In this document: positions 11,662 through 21,291 of the stretch, one piece after another
Position numbering within the stretch: the stretch's first letter is position 1
Layout of the letters: every line of letters begins with the position of its first letter
DNA from: Spirogloea muscicola
Lineage: Eukaryota > Streptophyta > Zygnematophyceae > Spirogloeales > Spirogloeaceae
Assembly (NCBI GenBank): GCA_009602725.1
Contig: WELB01000119.1
Coordinates: forward strand, 6,893-31,464
DNA length: 24,572 nucleotides
Direction of reading: 5' to 3'
Notes under the pieces: generated by a model
The model's database searches: none
Told to the model about the DNA's origin: nothing
The model's input: the letters and a program-made list of their open reading frames with translations, nothing else
Position numbers and translations under genes: made by a program

Positions 11662-11818
11662 TCATGATGGCACATGAACATGCTTGGTGCAGCGCAAGTC
11701 AGATCTTCACTTGATTGTGCGGCAAAGTCAGTATCAAATTTCAGCAAGACAAAAAGTAAATCAACAAAGATTCTAGCAAATTGGTGTACACAGTACATCC
11801 AGTGCCGCAAGTGGTGAC

Positions 11819-13554
11819 CTACAGAATCTTAGATGCACCCTGGGCAATGCTGGTCTTGAGAGAAGGGCTGACTGCCTCCTTGCCCAAGTATACATCAAAG
11901 AGGGCCTGTGCAAGTGGCTGGGATGATATACAGGCCAACGGCTTCTCTGGGATTTTCAAGTCGGTGGCATCCGCCAAGTACGCAATCTGCAATGAAGGGG
12001 GCTCTCAGCAATTGTGCAGAGTTGGCAGTCTCAGAAACTCCGTGCCAGTGTCAAAAAGGACACTGGCCTATGCTGCCCAAACCGGCGTCCAAGATGTCTA
12101 GGTGCAGCAGAGATGGCAGAGCTTATGGCTGGCAAGAGAGAGAGGCACTGTTATTGGTGCCGCTGGACGTGATCTACCTGCAAAGTTGCTGGCATCAACC
12201 AAGAGACGATGATGGCGCTGTTCTTCTTCAAAGACTGGCCCTTGATTGTCTCGCCAAATGCTATGAGTGCCGACTCTGCCGTGTCACCTTCGTTGGCGGC
12301 CTTCAGCCTGGGCCTCAGTTCCTCGTTCAAAGCCTCGACGAATTGATCGCCTCCTACATTGCGTGCGAGCACCAGCACAAGGGTCTTCTCCACAGGGGCT
12401 GCATGCATGCGAACAAAGCCCAATCAGCTGCCTGATTGTTTGTAACTCAGTATGCATCGTGATTTGGGAGCCAATGTACGGTGTATGATAAGGGCAGGGC
12501 GAAGCTGCACAGCCACCTATGCAGTGGCTGCCTTCAACAGTACCTCGAATGAGAGCGCTGTAGAAGCCCTCATCCTCCTCCAGAGCAGCCGCGGACCTGC
12601 CCTTCCACGTAGCCTCAAAGCCCGCGAAGGTTTTGTTTGCATAGAAGCCGACTGCATAGACCTTGACTGCCAGCACCGCGATCTTCTTCTCGCGAACACC
12701 TGGACAGAGCAGGACATGGCACCCCGAGTATAGCACATCATGCAGATCCAAGCTACAAGATGGGCAGCAGTGTCGTCAACTCTACGGCTGTTGCCTCGAA
12801 GATAGGAACATTGTAACGTGTTGAAGATTCGTACGCAGACTATGCTTGTCAACCTGTGCCAAGGAGCTCCAGGACATTGTCGCCGGGGATAGCCAGAGAG
12901 GACGGGAATGCAATGTTGGTGGCAGGCTCCTGCACGGCCGTGTCTGTGTCTGCAGCTGGTCACAGGGGCACGAAGAGTACGTGGTATCAGTCTTGGCAAA
13001 CTCTGGGACGTAATTCACACAGCTCAGCTTAGATGCCAGGGCTTCAACCAGGCCGCCATGCTTCCAACGTGGGCACTGTGCTATCTACGACCATTCGCAA
13101 TCTCGAGAATGCGAGCAGATGTGTGCACATTGCGAATAGGCGTGTCCAGGACAGAAGCTTAGGGCGCTTGGGAAGCCAGAGCTTACTAGAGGTGGCATTG
13201 GCGGCCAGCATTGACTGCCAGATGACATGCTTAATGACTGCATTGCCTTCTCAAGTGATGGCGGACGCATATGGCACAATGCAGTCGCAACGACGACGTT
13301 TCGAAGCAGCCAATTGATCGGGTTGCGGACACTGCAAGCGTAACGGGGGCCCGAGGCCACAAGGAGGTCTAACCGGCAGCACGGGCAGCTCCAGGACGCC
13401 GCGCAAGCGCCCATCGCAGGCTCGGAGCTCGGGGAGCGAGCCCCGGGGAGGCCGCCGCGGATTGCAGCGACGGAGCCGCCGCGGTCGGCGGACGGGCGGC
13501 GCGGCCGGGGGCGGCGCGCGCGGCTGCCGCCGCCGAGGTTGCGAGCGCGGCCAT
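11819..13554 (-). CDS. Chalcone-isomerase-fold / fatty-acid-binding-protein-like, probably plastid-targeted
   Basis: Exons: 13554-13374, 12949-12854, 12699-12544, 12398-12178, 11986-11819 (stop TAG); 273 aa, all GT..AG with matching phases. Residues 1-60 are Ala/Arg/Ser/Pro-rich without acidic residues (MAALATSAAAAARAAPGRAA...), a typical plastid transit peptide; the mature part starts about at DTDTAVQEPATNIAFP. Family blocks follow: LLGTGVREKKIAVLAVKVYA, GFYANKTF, FYSALIRAPVEKTLVLVLAR, QFVEALNEELRPRL, LKKNSAIIVSWLMPATLQ, and a C-terminal LAQALFDVYLGKEAVSPSLK, as in plant FAPs. FAPs of this fold bind fatty acids in plastids; true chalcone isomerases cyclise chalcones. The VSPSLKTSIAQGASKIL tail favours FAP over chalcone isomerase, by inference. 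Start: ATG at 13554 in a good context (GCCATGG), seven bases from the gap. Intron 1 is 424 nt with nothing recognised in it. Confidence 0.87.
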
Positions 13555-13560
13555 GGCGGA

Positions 13561-14122
13561 NNNNNNNNNNNNNNNNNNNNNNNNNNNNNNNNNNNNNNNN
13601 NNNNNNNNNNNNNNNNNNNNNNNNNNNNNNNNNNNNNNNNNNNNNNNNNNNNNNNNNNNNNNNNNNNNNNNNNNNNNNNNNNNNNNNNNNNNNNNNNNNN
13701 NNNNNNNNNNNNNNNNNNNNNNNNNNNNNNNNNNNNNNNNNNNNNNNNNNNNNNNNNNNNNNNNNNNNNNNNNNNNNNNNNNNNNNNNNNNNNNNNNNNN
13801 NNNNNNNNNNNNNNNNNNNNNNNNNNNNNNNNNNNNNNNNNNNNNNNNNNNNNNNNNNNNNNNNNNNNNNNNNNNNNNNNNNNNNNNNNNNNNNNNNNNN
13901 NNNNNNNNNNNNNNNNNNNNNNNNNNNNNNNNNNNNNNNNNNNNNNNNNNNNNNNNNNNNNNNNNNNNNNNNNNNNNNNNNNNNNNNNNNNNNNNNNNNN
14001 NNNNNNNNNNNNNNNNNNNNNNNNNNNNNNNNNNNNNNNNNNNNNNNNNNNNNNNNNNNNNNNNNNNNNNNNNNNNNNNNNNNNNNNNNNNNNNNNNNNN
14101 NNNNNNNNNNNNNNNNNNNNNN
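13561..14122. other. Assembly gap (562 N)
   Basis: All bases are N. The gap separates the 5' ends of two divergent genes, so it hides their shared upstream region and probably the start codon of the MsrB gene. Flanking sequence on both sides is extremely GC-rich, the likely cause of the gap. Its length may be only an estimate. Confidence 0.98.
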
Positions 14123-15056
14123 CCCGCTCCTCGCTGCCGCCGCCAGCAGCTTCCGCGGCGCTGCACCGCTCCGCCTCCCGCGCCCGACCGCGCCATCGGC
14201 CCGCCGCCGCCTGTCCGCCGGGCCCGCTGCCAGCATGGCGGGCGCAAGCAAGGTCCAGAAGAGCGACGACGAGTGGCGGGCCGTCCTGAACCCCGAGCAG
14301 TTCCGCGTCATCCGCCAGAAGGGCACTGAGTACGCCTCCCCAGCGAGCCCTCGCGGACGACTTGCGCTCTGGTAGCCCGCGCTGCCGCCGGCGCTGCCTT
14401 CGCTTGTGACGTTGGTGCTGATGCCGATGCCATCCACGCTGCGTCAGGTACCCCGGGACTGGCGAATACAACAAGCACTACAAGGACGGGACGTACCTGT
14501 GCGCCGCCTGCCAGGCGCCGCTGTACAAGTCCACCACCAAGTTCGACTCCGGCTGCGGGTGGCCCGCCTTCTACGAGGGCATCCCCGGCGCCATCACTCG
14601 CACAGTACGTGTCTGCTCCCGTGCCACCTGCCTCTGCCTCTGATGCTTCGTAGGTCGCTTGCGCATGCCGGCTCCTTAGGTCTGCAAGTTGAGCTGCATT
14701 CTCTCTGCTTTCTGCTTTCCTTTTACCTTGTTAGCGTGTGTGCCTGACGGTGGAGGAGAGTGACTGAACCTGGGCGCTCGACCGGCGTCGCAATGATTGC
14801 TGAACCAGGGCGCTCGACCACCTTGCCAAGCATGAGACTGCCGACCTGCTCGCATGACTCTGACAGCCCCTTGTCTTTGTGCCTCTGCTTGCATTGCCTG
14901 CTGCGGCAGACGGACTCAGACGGCAGGCGCGTGGAGATAACCTGCACGCGCTGTGGCGGTCACCTGGGTCATGTTTTCAAGGGCGAGGGCTTCAACACGC
15001 CGGTGGATGAGCGGCACTGCGTCAACAGTGTGTCGCTGAAGTTTACAGAAGAGTGA
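14123..15056 (+). CDS. MSRB: Peptide-methionine (R)-S-oxide reductase MsrB, 5' end in gap
   Basis: Reduces methionine-R-sulfoxide in proteins. Exons: (gap) to 14329, 14448-14604, 14910-15056 (TGA stop); phases agree. From the ATG at 14235 the product is 132 aa, the size of the MsrB core. Residues counted from that Met: zinc-type C50-x-x-C53 (CAAC) and C96-x-x-C99 (CTRC), SGCGWPAF with the candidate resolving C68, GGHLGHVF, and [12 protein letters not shown] with catalytic C121 encoded by TGC (Cys, not Sec). The frame upstream of 14235 is open to the gap and reads [20 protein letters not shown]..., Ala/Arg/Ser-rich, so a plastid transit peptide starting inside the gap is likely and Met at 14235 may be internal. 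Divergent from the FAP-like gene and convergent with the DUF3253 gene. Intron 2 holds a 20-bp direct duplication. Confidence 0.92.
14764..14819. repeat. 20-bp direct duplication in MsrB intron 2
   Basis: ctgaacctgggcgctcgacc at 14764-14783 recurs at 14800-14819 with one mismatch. It lies entirely within the intron 14605-14909; no function is evident and it may be a small duplication scar. Confidence 0.7.
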
Positions 15057-15863
15057 GGGGGGGTGGAGGGGAGCCAATGCTGGAGGAATGTGCGCTTGGC
15101 CGCACCTCAGCCTGCAGAGTGACTGGTTTCCATTGTATTGCTGCCTTAGGACGCCTATCAATTGGATGATTAGGGTTACAAACCTTGCAGCCATGATATC
15201 CCCACCACCTAGCCTACTCCAACCCCCCGACCAAGCGGAGAACAAGCATACCTGCTTGTGGAGCCTTGAATGCCTTTCAAGGACCAGGGGCTTGTCTACC
15301 AACCTGAGCATGCTGTCTTGTGACACTGCTATGGGTCATTCGTCACTATCGACCAGGCAGCCGCCACTTTATTGATGTGCTTGCTGTATTCTAGCAATGG
15401 GGCCACTGTGATGCTCACATGCTGTTCTCTTACCCTGGCTTGGCTAAGCGAGCGCCAACGTGGACGGTCCTCACATTACTAGCTATGAAAAACCTTACAC
15501 TAAGATCTGGTGTTGCACTGCGTGGGGCTGAGGACGTCAATCATAATGGGTTGGAAATGGGGTTTGACAGCATCATGCAAACAGAATCACACATTACTAA
15601 TGAAGCTGTCGATAAGCTTGTCAATGCTCATAACTATTGCGACATACTTCAACACTGTCATCACAACATCACGCATCTGAGCCTCACACAAAGCAGCAGA
15701 GAAAGTGGTCATCCTCGAGTGACTGCCAATGGCAAGGAGGCCTCATTTGGGCAAAGCCACTGTCATCGATTGCGTGCTTGTGTGTAAAGCGACACATCAT
15801 ATCCGCACCTCAGGTGCCTCAGATTCTCCAAGACAATGAGGTTAAGCAGCTGCAGTGACGGCT
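15057..15863. other. Intergenic region between convergent genes
   Basis: Lies between the stop codons of MsrB (+) and the DUF3253 gene (-), so it should contain both 3' UTRs. Open frames are short and unrecognised. I searched the minus strand of 15421-15863 for a eukaryotic SECIS element (an ATGA quartet, unpaired AA in an apical loop, a matching GA) because of the in-frame TGA in the DUF3253 gene. ATGA strings occur (for example minus-strand ATGACAGTGGC near 15766-15756, which can pair with GCCATTG), but none has the full core arrangement. Confidence 0.6.
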
Positions 15864-16879
15864 TCACGGGGTTGATGGAGGCAGACGCAGGCGGATCGGC
15901 CCTTTGGTCGGCTGGGATGGATCTTGAACTTCGCCCTTCTGAGGAACAGCAACAAGACTGTGAGCTTTTGATATAGGCAGGATTGTGGACTGGTGCTGTG
16001 CTGCAGATGAGCATGACAGTTTTCCTCAACACCCACCTGCATGATCTGCAATCTTCCTTGCAATGCAAGCGCCCTTGCGACCTGCATGAGAAGGAGCACT
16101 TAGCACGGCTGCCGCGCGTATGAAACGGAGTGCTGCCTTGGCATGCACTTTCTGGACATCAACGTAAATTGCAAGGAGGAGGCGGCTTGAGAACCTGCCG
16201 CGTCTCCTCCATGCGAAGCCTGCCACCGAATCAGCCACCACACACATCGTGAGGTGCGTTGGTGTGGCATGTGCCGAGTACTTGGCCAATGGTGCTGAGG
16301 AGCATGTGAGCACAGCCGAATGACTACCTCCATCCAGATGGGTCTACCGCCCTCGCTGCGTTCCACCCTCGCCAGAGTTTACGTGCACGGCATAGAGCGA
16401 GTCACAGTGCAAGTCAGGCAGCTGGCCCAGCATCACCATCTGCGAGTGTCACATTCAATCTGCGAGGATCTGCAGGCGGCGGCCGGTGTAAGATGGGCAG
16501 GAGCAGTGGCAGCAGCAGCAGCACCAGCCTCCGACGGTCACATGGTGGAGGTGCGCTTCCGGCGGCCGAGGATGGCCAGGATTGCCGCCTCCAGCTCGCC
16601 GGCTGGCCCCGCATCGGCCGTCTGCGCCTCTGCGGCGCCACTGTCGCCGCCGCCATCACGAGCGCCGGGCGCCGCCTCGGCCCCACCTCTACTGTGGCGG
16701 CCTCTACCATCAGCGGCGCTGGCGGAAGTCGGCGATGCCGGCACCGCCGCCGCTTCGGCCTTGCGCTTCCGCGGCGCCGGCTCATCGAGCGCCGCTTCAG
16801 CGGGCCGCCCAGAGCGGCTTCTGAGCGCCGATGGGTCCTCCTTCTGGCGCCGTCCCTGGCGCCCCCCCGCTTTCACCAT
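15864..16879 (-). CDS. DUF3253-domain protein with in-frame TGA at the conserved Cys (candidate selenoprotein)
   Basis: Homology-based model: exons 16879-16525, 16355-16328 (28 nt), 16219-16195 (25 nt), 16081-16037, 15938-15864 (TGA stop); GT..AG with matching phases, 175 residues. Residues 1-95 are low-complexity, basic and Ala-rich (perhaps a nuclear or disordered tail). From ELEAAILAILGRRKRTST the protein follows DUF3253: T-M-(TGA at 114)-PSEAARAVDPSGWR, LRMEETRQ, VARALALQGRLQIMQ, KGEVQDPSQPTKGPIRLRL. The family consensus I recall is T-I-C-P-S-E-[AV]-A-R...W-R-x-L-M..V-R..A-R..L-A..G-R-[LI]-x-[IV]-x-Q-K-G..x-D-P..GPIRL, so TGA replaces the Cys. A TGA-free model also exists: donor at 16541 (AT|GTGACC), exon 16355-16328 in another frame, exon 3 skipped; it gives 161 aa but loses the PSEAAR and W-R motifs. 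Molecular function is unknown for the family. Start: GCCATGG context. Confidence 0.78.
16538..16540 (-). other. In-frame TGA at the position of the family's conserved Cys
   Basis: The codons read ACC ATG TGA CCG TCG GAG GCT, i.e. T-M-TGA-P-S-E-A, against T-I-C-P-S-E-A in the family. Coding similarity continues directly on both sides and across the next two splice sites, which is not expected of a random stop. It may be a selenocysteine codon, a base error for TGC or TGT, or an inactivating mutation. No SECIS was identified by eye. Confidence 0.7.
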
Positions 16880-18135
16880 GGCCGCGAGCTGGCGAGCTGC
16901 CTCGCAGCTGCGGCGGGCTCAGTGAGAGCCCGCCTTCTCCTGCAGTGCAGCCACGGCCGCCTATCTCCGGAACGCCTTGGCAGTCTCCTGGACTGCTCAA
17001 CCCGGCTGCAGCAACTGACCTGCGGCTGCTTAACAAGGTCTATCTTGTGCATCCAGTGGCCACTTGAGTCGGAGTGCTTCAGCGCTTTCCTGGCTCCTTC
17101 GACATTTGTCATACTTTTTCTGGGCTGGCCAAGCACAGCCTTCGCCCTCTTCTTGGGAACTCTTGCTCTCAGCAAGCAAAGATCGTAAACCCGCACTTTC
17201 TCGTCGGGCATGAGAGTGCAATGCCTGGCCGGCATTGGACGTGAGCCGAGAGTTGGGGCCGGTGAGGGGGAGCATTGTCCAGTCTCTTTAGGCTGGCCTT
17301 TCACAGCCACTGCTTCAGTTTGGAAGAGTTGTTGGTGAGGTTATAGGCTGCCTGGATGTGCGTTTCGCACCGAGCATCAGCGGCCCCCCGGCAACCGCCG
17401 AGCCTGGGCGACGCTTGTCAGGGGGTTCCGAAATATGAATTGCAGCTGAGCTCATACTCAGATCTGCAATTTATGGCTCAAGAACCAAAGATCGGCATCT
17501 AGCACTACGAGGTACCTAGATTCCACTTCAGATAATACAAGTCTAGGACCTCACCTTCTCCTCCACCTCGGTTTGTGCCTGAATTGCTCAAATACGAATG
17601 AGTTTTGGTGCAGTATTTTTGGCAGTGTCGCTGCCACCACAGCTTGCAGGTACTGCTGCTTCTCAAACCAGCACGTCGGCCATCCATGAGATACAGTGAT
17701 ACTGGAGTTTGCCGACTGCCTCAAGTCCGGAGAGCAGGTCCCTATTCTGGAGGGGACCTGGCAGGACTTTGCCCGAGCGGGCATGCACCTTGGGAGCAGG
17801 CCACTGAGCAGGCAGCCAAGGGGTGGTGGGAAGGGGGCACCCAGGTCTACTCCAGTAGCCCGTCGCCAGAATCGGAGGAGCGGTAGCAAGGCCGCTCCGA
17901 GTCGAGCTTCGGGAGAGTGGACAGGCACGATGGGGATGTACGACACTTCTCTGTCAGCTGGAACGTGCACAGATGCAGACCAGCATCTAGTAGCAGAGCG
18001 AGCCACTCTGCTGCAGGTGCTTTTCTCAGCATTTTGGCGAGCGCGAGGCCAGACAACAATCTGTAACGATCAGCAGATGCGGCACGGCAGCAAAGAAGCG
18101 GTAGCGCGGCCATAGAAGCGCCACTGTGGTGGTTA
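16880..18135. other. Intergenic region without a recognised gene
   Basis: Lies upstream of the DUF3253 gene and downstream of the GRWD1 gene, both on the minus strand. An open frame at 16873-17310 (-) is largely the dispersed repeat plus sequence antisense or upstream to the DUF3253 exon, so I do not call it. Frames at 17696-18115 (+) and 17551-18006 (-) overlap each other in GC-rich sequence; neither shows a family motif. The 3' UTR of GRWD1 should lie near 18000-18135. Confidence 0.5.
17073..17328. repeat. Dispersed repeat, copy B
   Basis: Positions 17073-17130 match 10602-10660 of copy A at about 80% (both contain agcgctttcc, tggctccttcgac, a ttgt..t tract and ggctggcc). Hairpin-type units occur at 17122-17140 (gggctggccaagcacagcc) and 17290-17308 (aggctggcctttcacagcc). 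Between these lie about 150 bp with no counterpart in copy A. The minus strand is open here (GQPRKSMTNVEGARKALKH), which may be chance or a relic of an element-encoded peptide. Confidence 0.5.
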
Positions 18136-21100
18136 TCAGAGGTTGGAGGGGCGGAACACGTTGAGGCCATTGAGCGCAGTGGTGAGCAGGAGGCCTGGTA
18201 TCTGACGATGCCAGTGAAGCTCCTTGGGGTCCTCCTGGCCCTGCAAGCTTGACAATAGACTGCAAAGTGAGCGCTGCTCTCCAGAACTGGCTGAGCGTGT
18301 ATGGTTCACAATTTCGAGCTCACAACTCCAGAGTCCAAGTTGAGGTTAGGCTGCGGCAGCGGGAGACCTGGTGCACAAAAAGGAGCTGCGGCGGGAGGTC
18401 GGTCGGCGCCGCTGCCTGCGGTGCCGCTTGCTGCGCCTCATACTCCGCCTCTTCCTCGGCGTCCCTCTCCAGTGACAGGTCCCACAACCTGCAAGCAGCA
18501 ACAGCACAGCGACATCACGGGCCCGCTCCGCTATTCAGAAAACGCCCAGAGCTGCCTCTGCCCGACCTATACAATGCTGTGCATTGATGTTGCCATATTG
18601 TGGTGCAAAAGGCGACCTTGTAATAGCCTTTGAAGTTTGCAGACATAGGGTGTTCAAGGGTTGGGTTCGAGAATGATTTAGAGAGGCTGGTCATGGTGAT
18701 TGGTAAGCTGTTTTCTTGCTCAAGTCTAGCAATGAAGAGCTGCAAATCACTCGCAAATATCTCAAGACTAGATTGATGCTAGAAGTGGAGTGCCCACGTG
18801 ACTTGGTTGTCAGCAGACGCCGCAGCAATCGTGGAGCTCTCATGGGGCGACCACTCAATGGACGTGATGGGCCCCCGGTGGTACTTGAAGTGCGCCACAA
18901 AGGAGTCCTCCTACAGACGAGCAGTCGGTTGCACTTCAGCAGGGAGGGCCGCGACGGACCCTGCAAATGCAGTCAAATGCAGCTGATATACCATATATGA
19001 GATTGCCTTTGCTTTCCACAGGCATTGCGACCTTAAAGGCTCGCAGGTCCCAGATGCGGAAGGTGCCGTCATCGCTTCCCGAAGCAAGCATGCAGCTCGC
19101 CAGCCTGCAGACGCGCTGCGATGAGAAGGTGCTCTAATTGCCAGATGACCCTGGAAGCTAGAGACACTGGCTATCTTTCGGTCAAAAGCCACAGCAAGTC
19201 TGAGACTAGCATTCCTACCCCAATCTGCTAGCGGGTCAGCTAAGCAGCAGGCAATGTGCATCTGTAGATGTGCAAGTCCTTGTACTTTGCAAATCCACCA
19301 ATCAATTTTTTCTGATCTGTTGGGGCGTCAACCTCAGGCACTAACAGCATTCCAGGCGCCTCACCTGTTCCAGGAGATGACATTGACGTCGACCGAGTGA
19401 GCTTGGATGGATAGCGCCGGCTGTGAGAATGTCCGGGCGTCCCAGATGGCGACCCTGCCATCGGCGCTGCTTGATGCAAAGACGTCCGCTTCGGTGGGGC
19501 TCCACTGCGCGGCAAGTAAATAGCACTTGCGCAAATCGACATCAGCATCGCGCTTGACGAGGGATATTTGCCGCTGTGCAATCTTGACGAGCAGATGGAT
19601 TGCGAGGAGGAGCTCGTCCGCTGGCCTGGAGGTCCTCCACGGAGGCAGTGTGGCCGAGGAAGGGTGTGGCAGACACAGCCCACTTGCTGCCCGACGTCGG
19701 CTCCCACAGGTGCAGGCCTGCCTTGCAGTCCCCTGATGCAAACACATTGACAAGAGGTGACGGACTCTGAGTGCTCCACAGTGACTCATAAGAAGACAAA
19801 TCTTTTTGTAGCTGCAAGGAATGCAGAAGTCTCTGAGGTCTTGGACAGGCGCAGGAGCGGCACCAGTGAGGAGGCGGCCGCTTGTTGTGGGACTCCAGTC
19901 CATTGCAAAGCCCTCACTGCGGTGCCCAGCGTAGAGCTGCAGGGGCGCCTGCCGGTGCAGCGGCGCTGCGGGAGCTGCCATCCCTGGCACCGGGCCGTCC
20001 GCTGAGGACAACGCCCGCACGTGCGACCCAAAGTCCCAGACCTGCCATAAAAACGTTCGGCGTTAAAGGGTGTGAGCCTGCTGCGGCGCACCCACTGCAG
20101 AGCTGGAGTGTGTGCAGCTTACTGGGGATGAGGGATATTGGTAGTCAAGATGTCAAGATATTTGCGGATAGGATGCCATAATTTTCAGATTAGTGTGTAG
20201 TGTGGCAGCTCAACCTGAACGTGGCCGCTGTCGCCCCACGTGGCGGTGATGTGGGGCAGCTGCGGCATCGTCCGCAAGCGGTTCACGCCGCCGTGGTGCG
20301 CCACCATCCTCACCTGCGCACGTCAAAGCACCAAGTCCCGACCAAGGCCAGCTTCAGGCTTGGCACGAGCCGGCGACGAGAGGCAAGCATCGCCTGAAGG
20401 GGTGCCTGCGATGAATGACCTGCATCGCGGGCTTGCCCGGCGACGCCGACGTGCCGGGCCCGTCCATGGGCTCGTCCTCCTCATCGTCGCTGCTCTCCTC
20501 GTCGTCCTTGTCGGCACCGCCGGCACCCGTGCGCTGTTTGTGCTTGATGCCCGTCAGGCCCGACAGCTTGATGACAGCGACGACGTTGTTGGCGGCCGCA
20601 TCCGCCTGCCGCAGACGGCCAAAGCAGGGCAAGACTCAGGTGGTGGGCTCAGCAGCAGCAGGAGCAGCAAGGCAACGGCAAGGCCGGGCTGGTAGCCCGC
20701 AACATACGCGAGCACGGCAAGCGAGCTCCAGCGGCAAGAGCGGCAGGGAGGGCACACCTGCGTGCCGGCGACGCAGAAGGCGGTGTGCGGGAAGGCGGTG
20801 CGGGTGGCGCCCAGGCCGTCCTGCACCACGTCGAAGCTGCGGCCGAGACGAAGGCCGCAGTGAGGTCACTGGGCTCACCCACAGCTGCGGCCATGGCTCG
20901 ACGGCAAGGAGGGACGGCGGGGCTCGGACGTGACGGTGGGGTTTGGGGGTGGGCACCTGAGGCAGGGCCAGGCGAGGCGGAAGGCGTGCATGCAGTCGTA
21001 CGCGCTCGGGTCGAACTGCAGCTCCTCGCCGGCGCCCACGCCGTCGCCGGGCTGCCACACCTGCGCCGCCGCCGCCGCCGCCGGAGGTGCCTCGGCTTAG

Positions 21101-21291
21101 CGGGCTCGCCGTCGCCGCGTCCCTCGTACGCGCCTCACCGCCGCAGCTCTCGCAGTGGAGCCCCGCAGGCAGCGGCAAGGCGGCGTGCTGCAACTCGCCT
21201 TGGGGCGCTCCGACGCCGCCGCGGTGGCCGCCGTCGGACCCGGCTTCTTCTTCTTCTTGGCGCTGCCGCCCTTCTTGGGGTTGCGCGCCAT
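18136..21291 (-). CDS. GRWD1: Glutamate-rich WD-repeat protein (GRWD1/Rrb1-type), ribosome biogenesis
   Basis: WD40 beta-propeller; yeast Rrb1 and animal GRWD1 act in 60S subunit assembly as chaperones for a ribosomal protein and in chromatin. Exons: 21291-21139, 21060-20957, 20836-20758, 20605-20420, 20313-20215, 20041-19864, 19732-19626, 19504-19365, 19104-19032, 18910-18798, 18488-18368, 18240-18136; 485 aa, family size. Features in order: basic N-terminus (ARNPKKGGSAKKKKK), VWQPGDGVG...ELQFDPSAYD, AFRLAWPCLSFD, AFPHTAFCVAGTQ, the acidic stretch DKDDEESSDDEEDE (141-154), then WD repeats with GHVQVWDFGSH, GLHLWEPTSG, GHTASVEDLQWSPTE, AIWDAR, GTFRIWDLR, ITSIEWSPHE, VTLWDLSLERD, and the C-terminal QLLFVHQGQEDPKELHWHRQ signature. 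Eleven introns, ten GT..AG; intron 7 begins GC (CAG|GCCAGC). Exon 1 beyond about residue 30 is poorly constrained. Start: ATG at 21291, 5'-GGCGCCATGGCGCGC; the upstream side is a GCC repeat. Confidence 0.92.

Larger units (their letters stand above)
10266..11818. other. Intergenic region without a recognised gene
   Basis: Contains the upstream region of the SWI2-like gene (to the left) and the 3' flank of the chalcone-isomerase-fold gene (to the right), which are arranged in tandem on the minus strand. Open frames are short and show no family motif. Apart from the dispersed repeat at 10602-10800 and the small hairpin at 11639-11661, I note only a near-repeat of about 15 bp, tcattgtgctatt, at about 11475 and 11585. 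Confidence 0.6.

Noticed and set aside
13085-14474. Very long open frames across the N gap on both strands
   Set aside because: They are open only because N codons are read as X; the real exons on each side are in different genes.
14910-15056. Selenocysteine in MsrB (as in animal MsrB1)
   Set aside because: The catalytic position is a normal TGC Cys codon (C121) and the only TGA is the terminal stop.
15700-15770. SECIS element for the DUF3253 gene (minus-strand ATGACAGTGGC..GCCATTG stem)
   Set aside because: A 7-bp stem and an AAA in the loop exist, but the required GA on the 3' side of the core and a proper stem below the quartet are missing, so I do not call it.
16873-17310. 145-aa minus-strand frame upstream of the DUF3253 gene
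   Set aside because: It is mostly dispersed repeat plus GC-rich flank, overlaps the DUF3253 start, and shows no family motif. The matching repeat copy at 10602-10800 has stops in the same frame.
18655-18680. tRNA T-arm-like sequence (gggttcgaga)
   Set aside because: The flanking bases do not form a T-stem and no acceptor, D or anticodon arm was found around it; it lies in a GRWD1 intron.
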